Of a DNA stretch of 64,000 nt, positions 11,283 to 23,205 are shown piece by piece. Position numbers and translations under genes: made by a program. Where the stretch lies: NCBI GenBank assembly GCA_039654915.1, contig CM077593.1, positions 34,442,501 to 34,506,500 of the forward strand. Reading direction: 5' to 3'. Each line of letters starts with the position of its first letter. Positions within the stretch are counted from its first letter, which is position 1. The notes beneath the pieces were generated by a model, which did no database searches, had not been told where the DNA came from, and saw only the letters and a program-made list of their open reading frames with translations. Source of the stretch: Aquilaria yunnanensis (lineage: Eukaryota > Streptophyta > Magnoliopsida > Malvales > Thymelaeaceae).

Positions 11283-12698
11283 TGATGGGTTTCGGGAGCC
11301 AAACAACGTAGCGGAATTTAACCGAAACCCTCAAGGATCCAAGTGAAACGGGGTAAACCGGGTGTTCGAAAATTTTCATACCTAATTTTCGGTTGAGATC
11401 TCTCACTCAACTGTAGAGTCGAATCACAAAACCTGAGCAGTTGACGTGTTCAGGCTCTCTATGCTATCCACACGAGCCTCTCGGTATCACCATACTTCCA
11501 CCATGTCCCGGCAGATGCGTTTCTCTTGCGCTCGCAGTGCTAGCTTGCGTCCTCCTAGGAATTGCAAGAGAAGAGTATGGCTGTCCTTTTGGGAGGCTAG
11601 GGCAAGGAGACCTGCGAATTTCTTACTAGAAGTTGTATTTATAGTGAGACTCAACTTCCAGGCCTAATAGGTTTCAAAGCCCTAATCCAATTAGACTTTA
11701 ATTTTGGGCTTAATAATGGCTCAACTATTGGGCCCATTATTAATACGAAATTATTGTGAAACCAAAACCCAAATTATTAGCCCATGCACTCTAATGATCC
11801 AAATAGCTCTATGTGTGCGACCCAATAGGCTCTTACCATGTTGGCAATGATCATAAATCACATTTATGATCATAAGTAATGAGCGGTGTCTAGCAACACA
11901 TCATTGCTACCCAAGTGACAAGATTGTCGATGATTCGACTAAACCTTTATGATCATCACCGATATATGCCATTGTCCCTTTGTCTAAGATATCAAGACTA
12001 AACACGAGACATGGAATGTGTCATTCTCGTATAGCTCAATCTTTGGTTTCTTGATTATCGAGTAGACCAACTTAAACTGATGACATTGATATCGTATATC
12101 AACTCATCTGAGCATGGCCATGCATTTTTCTAAGTCTTACTCTATCAAGGGGCCCGAACATATCACTCCCGTTACATAGGACGGACAAATCCCATCTCGA
12201 TCATACAAATCCCTTCGCATGATATGTGACATACCCAATGACCTTCTTCAAGTTCACTCAGTTACGAGCAACAAAGGAAAGTATCAAAGTATGTGACTCA
12301 CATGTAGGGAACCTTGATGATCTTAGGTCGAAGGACTACATATACCATGATCACTATGAAAATCACTTATGACACTCATATAACGATCCATGTAGTGTTC
12401 TCATGGTGGGTCGGTCCAGTACACAAGTTCTCCAACTTGTACCCATATGTAGACTACATATCTTATATTAGTCTCCATATATGCTAGTCGTTATGTATTA
12501 TTGCAACCTGCTCCACAATAATCCTAGACCAGGGACGTTTAAGAATATCATTATTCTAGGGTTACAATTATGTTTCTTAAGTGACGCAGAAACAAAACAA
12601 CAAACATAATTGTTGGATTAATGCCTTAATAAAATATCATGACTCAATGTGCAAAAATAAAATCATCTCATGATTGGCTTTTGGGCACAACACTAACA
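11283..12698 (-). repeat. 5' LTR of the copia element
   Basis: A 1,416-bp LTR, TGTTAGTG (from 12698) to CCCATCA (11283) on the minus strand. It abuts the primer-binding site on one side and the TSD ATTTT on the other. TATA box (TATAAATA on the minus strand) at 11636-11643. It is uninterrupted and so shows the empty form of the site at which the solo LTR entered the 3' LTR. Confidence 0.95.
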
Positions 12699-12703
12699 AT
12701 TTT
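12699..12703. repeat. Right TSD of the copia element (ATTTT)
   Basis: Matches 1524-1528 exactly. Confidence 0.9.
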
Positions 12704-14142
12704 GTACATATCTGTCATTTACTTTATACATCAAGATTCATACATTTCAATTACAATTCTCATGATTTTATTTGTACACATGATTCACAAAATATCAAAC
12801 CTCTCACAACAAAATATGTATTAGTTCTAAATAAAATAGAAAAGCAAGTAATTAGTATTATTGCTTTGATAATCACATTAAAAATTCAATGAAAATTGTT
12901 CAAATTCTTTTCTAGAAGGTAGCCAATTTATTATGATTTTTTTCCTCTACATAGTCCAATAAAAAGAGACATATAGATAAAAATATAGGAAATCTAAAAA
13001 AAATGTTTATGAACATTTTTTAAACTTATTTAAATATAAAATTTTAATTGATATAAGCATTAAATAAATAATCACTGGTTTTGTAAACAAATCGAATATG
13101 AACAGGCAATGTTTGTGTTTATTTATTTAAATTTTATGGAACACAAACAATAAATGAACATACTTGCCACATTCATGTTTGTTCATTTATAATCAGATGG
13201 TATTTGAGTTCGTTTGTGTTTGTTTGTTTATAATAATATTATCATGATTCAAACGAACATATAGGAACAAATGCATTCATGAACCTTAGATGAACTATTC
13301 ACAAACAATATTAAATTAAACAAACTTATATGAGTTCAATGTGCCCATAAACACTAAACCAACCATTCATAAACATAAATGAACAAATACACAAACATAT
13401 ATAATAAAAAATGTATAACTAATATATATATAAAGAAACAAACAAACAAACAAGCATAAATGAACAAATAATGAATGAACATACACGAACAATAACTGAA
13501 CTATTCCTAAACATAAACAAACAAACCTTGTTCATGTTCATTTATTCAAACAAAAAAATCTGTTTCTGTTCGTTCATTTACCGAAATAAATGAACATAAA
13601 CAAACTTTCGCTAAATGGTTCACCAAACGCTCTATTCATTTATGGCCTTAACCACCATGACATAGTGAAAATTTTTGAAATAAAAATAGCATGGCTAAAG
13701 TGCATGGGTGACCACTAAAGTTTGACTACATTTTCAATTTTCTTGCTTTTTGTACATTTTCTCCAATTACATCACTGGGCCTTAGAAAATTTATGATTAT
13801 TCTGTTCAATTTTGTCAAGTTGTAATACTTGAGGATTGCCAACTTGGAGCAAGCTAATCTTCGTCAAAAGTTAAAATGGGCTAGAATTATATAGTTGTAG
13901 AATCATAATCAAAAACTTTGTGAATATTTGGAAAAAAAGAAAATCTGTCTTGTTCTTGTCTTCTTAGTAGAAATTGCTTATAGCATATTCATAATTAGTT
14001 TGAAATATTGCTTCCTTATGTCCATGTTTTTTGTTTTTCATTTACTTCTTAAATGCCAAACTAGTGTCATGTATATATAGAAAAAATAAATAAATGTTGT
14101 GAGCAAACGAGTCTAAACAAATAATTATGAGTCTCATGTCTC
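12704..14142. other. AT-rich spacer without a gene
   Basis: Nothing codes here. The middle part is listed separately as a word-repeat region. The remainder is plain AT-rich DNA up to the LINE 3' end. Confidence 0.6.
13060..13640. repeat. AAC/TGAAC-rich word repeat with both orientations
   Basis: Words such as AAACATAAATGAAC and their reverse complements (GTTCATTTATGTTT-like) recur many times. (AAAC)n is at about 13436-13456, and TTCGTTTGTG-type words on the left oppose CAAACAAAC-type words on the right. The stretch can fold on itself. It may be a decayed MITE or a low-complexity array; no clean terminal repeat was found. Confidence 0.5.
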
Positions 14143-15205
14143 AACTTTTTGTTTTGGAAAAGGGAATTTTCATTGATTAATCATTAAGGAAGGAACCCAA
14201 CCACAAATAGTATGGATATGGCTAGCAAAAACAGCCACTAACAAAAAGTACAACACGAGCAACAGAATGCACTACATTATTCAAAGAGCACGACATATAA
14301 ACAAGAGAGCAAGAATGAAAAAATGGAACTAAACCTCAAATTTCCTTGATTAGAACACTGAAGGGGAAAAAAAATGTCTAGTTGACAAGCAAAGCTCATC
14401 CACCAAGGTAGCTATATCAGTCTCAATAATAACATTTCGATATCCTTTCAACCAAGCTTATAACATACCTTGAAGAATCACCATAGGTTCAACTACATTT
14501 GGCCTGTCACTCCACATAGGGAAAGAGGCCGATAAGATATGTATAGGTAAGCCATAAGGGTCACAAAACACTATACCAGCTAAACTTCATTGAAGAGGAG
14601 AAAAAGTTGTACCATCCACATTGATCTTCAAGTGACTAGCAGGTGGAGGAGTCCATCATAAAGGATGGCAACATGGGCTCCTTAGGTGAGTTAGGGATGA
14701 CTGATGTCTCCCAACTAGTAGTCTGTACCTTGATAGCCTCAACGAACCTAAATAAAGTGTACCACGAGCCCTCATGCATGACCTTATTCCTATTCTACTA
14801 GAGGAACCATCCCATGGAAATAAAATGGTTTCCCCACTGGGTGGCCTTTGTTAAGAACCATTTTAAAATGAAAAGGTTAGGAGCAATTAGCTCATAAACA
14901 TTTAAGTACTCCTAGACCATGTGCGTGAATGGGTAGTTCATCAACAAATGAGAAATCGATTCTATGCCAACCCCACAAACCATACAAAGTGGGGAAACAT
15001 CCATGCCACAACCTTATAGATTGTTTTTCGTAGAAACAACATTAGCAATTGTATGCCACTAAAATAGTTGAGGCTGTGGAGGAGTAGGGTTGTGCAAAAA
15101 TAGTTTCCAATCCCGTTCTCCCTTCCAGTAATGTTTACCCTTAAGCAAAGTAAAGGCCATATGATATGCCATTTTCATTGAAAATTGCGTTGACAACGTC
15201 ATCCC

Positions 15206-15487
15206 CTAGGTAAACACATCCATCCTACAAGATGCAGAAAATGGAATTTGTACGATACTAGCCACATCATCTGGGTGAAATAAAGCTTTTAGCATTAGTA
15301 TTTGCCATGTAGACCCATCATCCAAAATTAGCCACCAGATTATCATGTCCTCAAGACCTGATAGTACCTCCATTACTAGACAAGGAGAATTACTGAAGGG
15401 GAGCCAATTATCCCTCAATAAATTGATAAAGTATCCCTTCCCTACTTGCCAAATCCCTCCACTACATAACATAGTCCATCTTGCCAT
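15206..15487 (-). pseudogene. LINE zinc-binding tail of reverse transcriptase (fragment)
   Basis: Carries WQVGKGYFINLLRDNWLP, matching the G-x-G-x-x-I-x-F-W-x-D-x-W-L segment that follows the RT in plant L1-type LINEs. The key phenylalanine/tryptophan pair is degraded. The fragment is one piece of a frame broken many times between 14143 and 16860. It has no start of its own. Confidence 0.75.
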
Positions 15488-15712
15488 TAAAATTTTCCAA
15501 AAAGGTGAAATTGAGGAGCACAGTTCTTACTTCACATTTAAAAAATGAAAGGATAGAAAATATTTTCCTCAAAGTGCTTGAAAGAGTAAAGAGTTTTGAT
15601 CATATACAAGTTTTCAAACCTTCATAGCAAGATACACACGATTGAAAAATTCAAAGTCCTGTGGCCCAAGCACACCGCTCTCTTTCAAAGAATATAGTTG
15701 ATCCCATGCACA

Positions 15713-15964
15713 TCAAGCTAAATCCCTTTTTTCAGAGGCAGAAGACCAAAAAAGCTGAATCATTGGCTGCCAAAATCGGTCACACACTTGACTAAGGATC
15801 CAAAGGCAACTCATCAGATGATTGGGCTTAGCTTGTATGACCAACTTGATCAACACAAGACACACATCTTGCAAGAGAAGGGAAGCTATCCAAGTAGATA
15901 GTTTTGAAGTAACCTGCTCAGTTAGGTAATCATACTGGTGTAGTTTTTTTGACCAAGGAGCCAT
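15713..15964 (-). pseudogene. LINE reverse transcriptase, C-terminal part (fragment)
   Basis: STWIASLLLQDVCLVLIKLVIQAKPNHLMSCLW corresponds to the plant LINE segment K-L-x-x-W-k-x-x-x-L-S-x-A-G-R-x-x-L-I-k-x-V-l-x-A-x-P-x-Y-x-M-S. The glycine-arginine pair is lost. The same stretch recurs, more damaged, at about 35860-36050 in unit B, where the Tat-like element interrupts it. Confidence 0.75.
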
Positions 15965-16508
15965 GGGAAGCCTAGGTACTTATCTAAGATAAGCATCTAA
16001 CTAGTACCTAACATATTGTATTTATCAGCACAAACATCTGTCGGGGTGTTAGTACTAAAGAAATTGCAGGATTTGCTAAGGTTTACTGTGTGACCCAAGA
16101 TGGATTAATAATTGCAAAATACTCCAAGTAAGGTGTGAATATCCCTATCTGAAGATTGGAGGAAAAGCATACTATTGTTGACATACAAAAGATGTGAAAC
16201 CGGGGGACTAAGCCGATTGAGTGCTACACCTTATGACCTTTAGCTTATTGGAGAAGATAAGATAGCTCCTCGCATAGAAAAAAAATAGATAAGGCAATAA
16301 AGGACAGCCTTGCCTAATACCATGAGATGGATAAAATCTGTGTGAAGGCTCACCATTAATCAGTGCTGAAAACGATGTCAAAGTAATAAAACCATTGACA
16401 AGCTCAATCCATTAGACATGAAAACCCAAGAGAGACATTGCCCACCTAAGGAATGGCAATTCCATATGATCATAGGCTTTAGACATGTCAAGCTTGAAGG
16501 CCATTGCA

Positions 16509-16830
16509 TCAATCCCGAGACTTCTCATGTTGTTTAAATAAAAAAGTCTCCAAAAAGACTAAAGCATTGTTAGTGAAAAATAGACTTGAAATGAAACCAA
16601 TTTGGTTAAGGGAAATAATACCATTGAGGAACAGTGTCATACTATTGATCAATAGTTTATTGATAATCTTATAATGGATGTTGCACAGGTTGATTGGCAA
16701 AAAATTAGACAAAAAGGTCAATTGCGACACCTTGGGATCAAAACTATATAAGTGTAGTTCAACTCACTAAGAATGTGGTCTTTATTTAGAACACCAACAA
16801 TGTATTGAAAAATATCTTTATTTAAGAGAT
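16509..16830 (-). pseudogene. LINE reverse transcriptase, N-terminal part (fragment)
   Basis: Includes LPINLCNIHYKIINKLLINSM (RT motif of the R-P-I-S-L-C-N-x-x-Y-K-I-I-x-K type) and downstream NQIGFISSLFFTNNALVFLE for the usual Q-S-A-F-x-x-G-R-x-I-x-D-N-x-x-x-x-E. The upstream codons to about 16830 still read as the preceding LINE segment (ELNYTYIVLIP). The piece is non-functional. Confidence 0.8.
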
Positions 16831-17224
16831 CCCAATATTTTTGCTAAAAATTTTGACAGTAACACATCCATTAGAGTTTCACCTCATAAGTAACCAACTT
16901 ATAATCATATAGGGTCTATGGTTTAGTGTTTAGTGTTAGAGTTGAAAACTATGTGCAGTTTATGATTTTGAAATTTTACATAGTATAATGTTGGTATGGC
17001 ATGGCAAAAAGTATTCTCATTTCCTTGATGTTTATGCATAGTTTCAACTTTGTTTCATAATAGTAATGAAATACAAATTAGTATAATATGTTGGATGTTG
17101 ATATGTTGAATTATGTTCTTTGTAGTAAAAATAAAACTATCATGGGAGTAATCTGAGAGTGGTAAATACTGGAAAGAAAGTTAAACTATACAATATTTTT
17201 GGTTTGTTGTAAATGTTCTTAAAA

Positions 17225-17533
17225 GGAATTTATTATTAGTATTTTTAGCCCATCAGGAAAAGTTGTTCTCGGTAATGCAACATAGAGCTAGCCATGTGTG
17301 AATACTGGTTCTAGCAAATATACTTCAATCTTATTCAACAATTGTCCTTGGATTTTGTTTCTGGTTATTGCATAGCAAAGTTTTATAGGGAATTTCTCCC
17401 TCTTAAATATGAAAGGTAAATTATTAGCTTTATATGTCAAGGAGACTCTTGGAATGTAGACCTTGTGAGCTATCTTTATTTTTTTCATAATCTTTACTTC
17501 AATCAACTTGATGGTCAGTTGTGTTATGATCAT
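17225..17533 (-). pseudogene. Helitron helicase, C-terminal motifs (fragment)
   Basis: Reads MIITQLTIKLIE, KVYIPRVSLTY, FPIKLCYAITRNKIQGQLLNKIEVYL and PEPVFTHG, the standard C-terminal track of Helitron PIF1-type helicases. A TAG stop follows where glutamine is usual. The same frame then continues with LYVALPRTTFPDGLKILIIN (helicase motif VI, serine to proline) down to about 17225. The serine of the N-K-S-Q-G-Q motif is isoleucine. Confidence 0.88.
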
Positions 17534-17765
17534 TCGGGTGCCATTACGAGGAAAGTTTTATAGCAAAGTTTATGCTCATTCCATAGAAAAGTTTTGAAGG
17601 GAATTGCCTCATCTTAAATATGAATGGTAAATTATTAGCTTCATATTTCAAGGAGACTCTTAGAATGTAGACTTTGTGATCTATCTTTGTTTATGTCATA
17701 ATCTTTGCTTCAATGATCTTGATGCTTAGTTGTGTTATGATCATTCGGGTGCCAATACAAAAATC
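17345..17765. repeat. 211-bp tandem duplication inside the helicase relic (A)
   Basis: GTGTTATGATCATTCGGGTG occurs at 17521 and again at 17732, and the surrounding 200 bp repeat with it (AAATATGAA(T/A)GGTAAATTATTAGCTT-like words). The unit covers helicase C-terminal codons, so the gene was already broken. Unit B shows the same duplication at the same 211-bp period (45281 and 45492). Confidence 0.85.
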
Positions 17766-18222
17766 TGCAACTTAATTCAACTTTATGATTAGCATCACTG
17801 GAGCTCCCATTTTCAAATAAAGTTTATGGCAAGGTAAGCTAATAAAGTTTAAGCTGTTTAGATGTTCAATAGGAAAAAATGTCTCTATTTCTTCGTGATT
17901 GCTTATAAGAGATAAAGTTTAGTTTGAGCTGTAATAGGCCAAGAGTTCAGATGGTACTAATGAGAGTGCATACTAGTTAAGTAAGTCTACAACATCGTTC
18001 TTAGGATAAACTATTGCTTTATCACACAGGTGTTCAGGGTTTGGGCTAGTTAATGAATCATCATCATAGATGAATTCTATTAGTTTTCTAATTTCATTTT
18101 CATCATCTATAATCATATATTGTTCGATCTTCTATTATGATGAGCTAATAGGAAAAGTTCTATATTGTTTGTAACCTCATATTTTGTTCCAAGTTATGAA
18201 TTGTAAATGACATCCACACTGG

Positions 18223-18405
18223 TCAAGTAAAAATATAAATAAAGATATTTTTTTCTTTCATTGCCCTTTTTTTGACAGGAAGTGTTTGCCTAAAATCACT
18301 TCTAAGAATGATTGATTTATCACTGAAAGCCTTATCATGTTCATTTAATATGTCTTTGAATGTTCTATCAAGTGTTTCAAAGTATTTTCGATCATTTGTT
18401 GGCAC
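18223..18405 (-). pseudogene. Helitron helicase, Walker B region (fragment)
   Basis: FETLDRTFKDILNEHDKAF followed by IILRSDFRQTLPV matches the Helitron helicase segment A-L-D-R-T-L-R-D-I and G-G-D-F-R-Q-T-L-P-V. The glycines before DFRQ are replaced (RSDFRQ). The fragment is a piece of one longer frame broken on both sides. Confidence 0.85.
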
Positions 18406-18463
18406 TTTATCCCATATTATCAGGGTTGTTTCTTCAAGCAGCTTTGCTAACTAGGTCTTATTT

Positions 18464-18727
18464 TTAGTATGCAAATTTATGTTTTGAGAGTGCTTGTGGT
18501 AATTTGAATCTAGAGTGTGTTTTACCTGTTGGTAGTAGAAGAAAAATGGCGCTTAAAGATGCAACAACAATCACAATGTCACCATTTACTCTAGGGATGC
18601 TTATGAGCATTTTCCAAAGAAAAGTCTTCCCAATCCCTCCATGACCATACACAAAGATCAATTCTTGTTTCTTTATTTCACAGGCATGCATGATAGTTTC
18701 ATAGATGTGTTTTTTTTTTTTTTGCAT
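18464..18727 (-). pseudogene. Helitron helicase, Walker A region (fragment)
   Basis: IFVYGHGGIGKTFLWKML is an intact Walker A loop (GHGGIGKT) in the typical Helitron context, followed by GDIVIVVASLSAIFLLLPTGKTHSRFK. ATP binding would need this lysine, which is kept here but lost in the unit B copy. Confidence 0.9.
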
Positions 18728-18767
18728 TTAGTTTTGTTCTCAATGCGCTATGTTCGGCAAAAAGAAC

Positions 18768-18989
18768 TTAATGATCATGGCTTCTTTCTTCCATGAGAAT
18801 TCTATTTTGCAGGTTAGCCATTGAGTCAACTGAAGGCAAAGGAAGACCAAAGTTGGACAATGTATTTGATGATATGCTCATTAGGCTTTCAATCTCATAT
18901 GAGATGTAATTTTGGATATCTAAATCATTGGTGTATGTGCAAGAAGATGATGCCTGTATGTTTAATTTGTTCATGACATCATTTGCCAA
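18768..18989 (-). pseudogene. Helitron helicase, segment before Walker A (fragment)
   Basis: SNFGLPLPSVDSMANLQNRILMEE corresponds to the stretch of Helitron proteins just before the helicase core (L-x-x-F-x-L-P x n NR-l-i-x-E-E). It aligns closely with the start of 46254-46793 in unit B. Confidence 0.75.
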
Positions 18990-19802
18990 TTTTTTCCAGC
19001 ATTGATTCTAGAAATTTTTGTGATTTGATAAGTCACAAAATGAAAACATGTTGACAAAAAAAATGTCTGAGTTCAAAGGAAGTTGCCCATTGTTTTGCTT
19101 TAATGTATGCTAATCCTATTTTCTATCATTTCCAAGTAGACCCATTGCCTCATAGGTAGTGTGATATGTGGGTATAATTACACTGTTAACATTTCTAATA
19201 TCTTCAAATGATTGGGGATGTACATACACCAATCTGCCAATCAAACTTCTAATGTCACAAAAGAGCATTCTAAGATAGAACAACTCACCTGAGTAGGGAC
19301 ATATCTACACCAATCTGCCATTTAAATTTCTTTGGTTTCTTTTGCTCCAAAACTTTCTATCACGATGCCAAACATACTCTTTTGGGAAATCTATGTACTG
19401 AATTTGTTTGCCATCATTATATTTTTTTTTATTCATCACCATCCATTAAGTTAATGTGGCCTTTTTTGTAGTAGGGTTGTCAACAACAGATTGAAGATTC
19501 TAAATGTCACTTGGTGCTGAAGTGGAAGATGGACAACTTGTGCTGGAAGATCTTGATAATGGATGTCAAATTCAAATGTCCTCCAACATGCTTCTTGTGG
19601 ACACATCAATTATTATTCAAAGAAAATTTGAACTATATTTATATGTTTGTGCCTTTGATTACCTTCCTCAGTGGTGGTACTATCATAAGATTTTTGTTGT
19701 AATACGTTTAGCTCTTTTTGATATATATTTGAATAGTTATTTAATTAGAATACTATATCCAAAATATTCTTCATTCATATGTGCAAAAAATGCAAGAGAT
19801 AG

Positions 19803-20027
19803 TTATCTAGTGTATCGAACAATAAAAGCGTTATCCAATTTAATCCCATTTTTAACGACATAATTTCCACCATCTTTTCTTTTATATTGGATGAAACCAT
19901 TGTTGTCACATGAAGTGAATGAAAGATATTTTTCCAAAAATTTCTTAAAGCAAGATCCTAGCTTCATGCATAGTGAATCAGGACATGCAAAACCACAAGG
20001 ACTGTGGTGCATGCCTTTTGAGAACAA
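19803..20027 (-). pseudogene. Helitron Rep-side region (fragment)
   Basis: HHSPCGFACPDSLCMKLGSC, FTSCDNNGFIQYKRKDGGN and VKNGIKLDNAFIV match the block that follows the Rep H-x-H motif in plant Helitrons (P-C-M-x-x-x-x-C-s-K, D-x-x-G-y-p-x-Y-r-R, L-D-N-x-x-V-V-P-Y). The replication-initiator catalytic residues are not present. The fragment ends close to the gypsy LTR that begins at 20069. Confidence 0.8.
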
Positions 20028-20068
20028 GGAGGTGAAACGACGCCTCTTGGAGAGTGGGAGAGACTAGT

Positions 20069-21559
20069 TGGTTTACATATCTCTAACCTAACTTTAAAAA
20101 AGTGAGTATGAAGAACTAGGGCAAGCACACCTAACTTTTAATAGTATAGGGGTAGTAAGTATCAAGTATCATTTTCCATAGGTTATTGTGAGTACTATTA
20201 CTCCCCATTTTTTATTATCTAGTCAACAAAATTGAAGTGGTGCTGTGCTTAAGAACTAACTAAAGAAAATAAACTACTGAAAAAAATAAGAAATAGCAGA
20301 GAGAATAAACAATCGATAAAAGATATGTTTAGACTTAAGTCCCCTTAGAACTCCCGTGTACTACTCCTTATCCAGCCTTAATGAAATCTTATATTGCTTA
20401 GACCTTGGAAACTCCTAGATTAGTTTTAATCTTCTCTTAAGATAGCAAAACACAATTCTTAGGCTTTTCCATCAAAGTCTCTTCCTAACCAATGCCCCTA
20501 TAAATACATTACTCGCTACTTAAGCCATTCTACTAGATTTGACCTTAGTTGAGGAGTCTTTTGTTAGTCTATCTCAACACTTGCATGCAATCTCCTTCAC
20601 TCATGTCATGATCAATTCAAAAAAAAAAAAATTCTCAATCAATATGCTCTAAGCTAGAAGCTAAAACAATAGGCTAGCAACTATCAATACAACGACCATA
20701 AAGCACACATGGATGAATCACAAGAATATTATATTTCATCAAGAAAAATAAGTCATACATACAAGATCCTCATAGGGTTCATTAATTTTAAGCATAATAA
20801 AAGTTTAGGTCGTGACTAAGTAAAATAAAAATAAATAGAGGTGAAAAAAACTAAAGCTAAGAAGATCCATCTTGGGAATTTCTTCATCTTTAAGAAATCT
20901 TCACTCCGATGTAGCAAAAGTGATTTCAATAATCTAAAGCTACGTCCTTTTGCATTCTCCCACAAACCTAATGCTATCAAGTTGGAAAACCAAAACTAAC
21001 CAAAAACTCCCTTAATAATGCAAAATTTGTGACTAAATAGACACTAGAAGGTTACATGAGCTGTCATATGGCTATGTACATGGCCATGTACCTTTACTGA
21101 GCCTACAAATATCATAACAAAATAAGAACATGGCCATAAACATGCTACACACATGGGTGTGTATTTAACACGGGCGTCTAGAACATTGCATGGCTATATA
21201 GTCTATCTTATCTTGTAACAAAACTTCAAAGCTGGGTTCAAAGTAGTGTGTGCGAATAACATGGGCATGTGCAGTTCAAACACAGCCTTGAATGCTAGAA
21301 TCTTGCTATAACTTCAAGTCCGAGAGGCTACACAACCAATGACATGGCGCTGTACATGGGTGTGTAAGGGTTCTAGCTCTACATCTTTACATTCAACTCC
21401 GTACTTGATCAAATTCCTTCCTAATTTGCAACTAAGCCTAATTGTGACAAAAAATTAAAATATTTTGAGATTAAGTACCAGTTCTTATTATGAATACTTG
21501 AGAAACAAGCAAAATCAAGGAAATGAATAATAAAAAGACAAATCATTAAAAGTATATCA
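20069..21559 (-). repeat. 3' LTR of gypsy derivative, unit A
   Basis: Read on plus, it starts TGGTTTACATATC and ends AGTATATCA, next to AATTCCC (polypurine on the minus strand). The start is placed by alignment with the right LTR and with the unit B copy (TGGCTGACATATCC at 47881). Confidence 0.65.
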
Positions 21560-22619
21560 AATTCCCTAACACATGAACCTTTACTTGCCCTCAACCAATT
21601 CTTCAACTCCAAGTCAAAACTTTAAGAACATACTCTTGAGCGTTGAGATAAAAATTGATAGACTTTTATTCTAGGGTTCTTTGATAACTTAACAAGAAAA
21701 TCAAGCATGTGGTCCAGTAGTTTAAGAGCATTACCAAATCAAAATGCATTCGAATAAACAATCCTTCATAAACTAGCAATGATGATATTTTTTTCTTGAA
21801 TCATTTCCCTCTTACACCAGGCTACTAGCTTCAAGTAATATAAAGTTGATTTTTCACACTCATAATCCATGCACTATTTTAAGCGATGATTGACTCTTGC
21901 CTTAGCCATTTAAGGTTAGCAGAGTAGGCACTTATTCACTAAAAATAAAAATTTTTATAATTTTCCACAATTGAAAACATCTTGCCTATCAACCAAATAA
22001 TCCACAAAATCTAGCAAATGAAACTAGTTGTCTAGCTCATTTTACACCTATATCCTAAGCACAAAAATCTAATAAAAACCAATTTCTCAAATGGTCATTA
22101 CTCTAGCTTATTCCATGATCGCAAAAACAAGTTAAAAGCTCATTTAGGTTCATGCATAATAACCTATAGATCATGACCTAATAATCAAGTTAAGCAATAA
22201 AGAACTCTAAAGTAACAAATATCTCATGCAATCTAGCTCAAAGCTCAAACATTTGGCTAAAAATTTTGCTCAAATAGTCAATAAGTCAATTGATGAACCC
22301 TTCCACACATGTAAAATGTACATTGCCCTCAATGTATAAATATGCAATGGCAAGTGTGGAAAGTAAAGGGGAAAAAGTTAGAAAACAAATACCACCTTGA
22401 CTAAACTTGTTGACACTTGATAGCCATAACATGTTAGAGTTTCATGCATTTTGGAGAAGCATACGATGTAAATCTGTGAGAGAAATAGTTAGAAACATAT
22501 GAATAAATAAAATTAATACCTGAAATAACACTAAATATAAATCCAAATGAAAATAGTAAAAATTATTTAAAATAAATATAGAATGGAACTAAAGAAAAGA
22601 GAATTAAAAAAAGACACAA

Positions 22620-22796
22620 TCAACTTTCAAATGCCTCAAACACAATTATGGAAGGGTCATTAACGGTCAATGGATCCTTAATGCCTGTTTGAAATAGCAT
22701 TGGAGCTGTAGAGTCTGGGTCCATGTGGACATCCTTTGTGCTAGTGGTCAGCTTAGAGCCATTAGTGGCTTTAGCCTCATCTGTATCCTCCTCTGG
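22620..22796 (-). pseudogene. Repeated 58-codon open frame, copy A1
   Basis: A minus-strand frame of exactly 177 nt including its TGA stop. It reads GSKLTT near residue 13, DPLT near 42 and EAFES at the end; it is acidic and unlike any protein I know. There is no start codon at its upstream edge, where a stop lies one or two codons further up. It may be the last exon or 3' end of a longer ORF. Three of the four copies in the window stay open with the same length. Confidence 0.5.
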
Positions 22797-23028
22797 AGAT
22801 TAAAAGCAATTTAAATAAGGAGGTTGCACATGTGTGTAACTTGCAGTGCTATTAAATATGATTGTTTAAAAAATTTTAATTGCCATGGTAAGGAACATGA
22901 CTGTGTCAGTGGCTGTGTAATGCCTTTGGAGATAAATTTTTAGAAAATAATGAATGTGGGAACCAACATGGCCATGTTGAAGGCCAAAAGAAATGTAGAA
23001 TGAAACAAAAAAAATTAATAAAAGACAA

Positions 23029-23205
23029 TCAACTTTTAAATGCCTCAGATATAATTGTGGAAGGGCTAATGGCAGTCAATGGATCCTCAATGCCTATTTG
23101 AAATGAAGTTGGTGCTGTAAAGTCTCGATCCATGGTGATATCGTTCTTGCCAGTGGTCAGCTTAGAGCCATTAGTAGCTTTATCCTCATGTGTATGCTCC
23201 TCTAG
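23029..23205 (-). pseudogene. Repeated 58-codon open frame, copy A2
   Basis: Tandem partner of 22620-22796. It is also exactly 177 nt and open, with ATNGSKLTT, EDPLT and SEAFKS at matching places, although many other residues differ. Function unknown. Confidence 0.5.

Larger units (their letters stand above)
1529..12698 (-). mobile_element. Ty1/copia LTR retrotransposon, complete but decayed
   Basis: On the minus strand the order is 5' LTR (11283-12698), primer-binding site (11270-11281), leader, gag-protease-integrase-RT-RNase H (8326-4380), polypurine tract (4368-4376) and 3' LTR (4365-1529). The integrase-before-RT order is diagnostic of Ty1/copia. Both LTRs are 1,416 bp once the solo LTR nested in the 3' copy and its 5-bp duplication are removed. 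They differ at about 15 of the first 238 aligned bases by my count (about 6%). The coding region has several stops and a frameshift, so the copy is dead. A Tork/Angela-type lineage is possible but not established. Confidence 0.95.
14143..16860 (-). mobile_element. LINE (L1-type), 5'-truncated, unit A
   Basis: Minus-strand remains of a plant L1-type LINE. From 5' to 3' they are the RT start (about 16830-16509), the active-site region (about 16150-16210), the RT C-terminal segment (15964-15713), the zinc-binding RT tail (15487-15206) and the 3' end near 14143, where a T-rich run on the plus strand stands for a poly(A) tail. The active site reads YVNNS where YVDDS-like is expected. ORF1 and the endonuclease are missing. 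From about 15600 rightward this is duplicated in unit B at 35670. Confidence 0.85.
16861..20068 (-). mobile_element. Helitron relic (Rep/helicase gene), unit A
   Basis: Minus-strand fragments of one Helitron RepHel gene, in order: the Rep end (20027-19803), the helicase N-terminal region (about 19440-18768), Walker A (18727-18464), the Walker B region (18405-18223) and C-terminal motifs (17533-17225). They are separated by stops, frameshifts and an internal 211-bp duplication. The gypsy derivative starting at 20069 cuts the gene inside the Rep part, and no Rep N-terminus is seen beyond it. I could not place the Helitron TC and CTRR termini. Unit B has the same relic. Confidence 0.85.
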
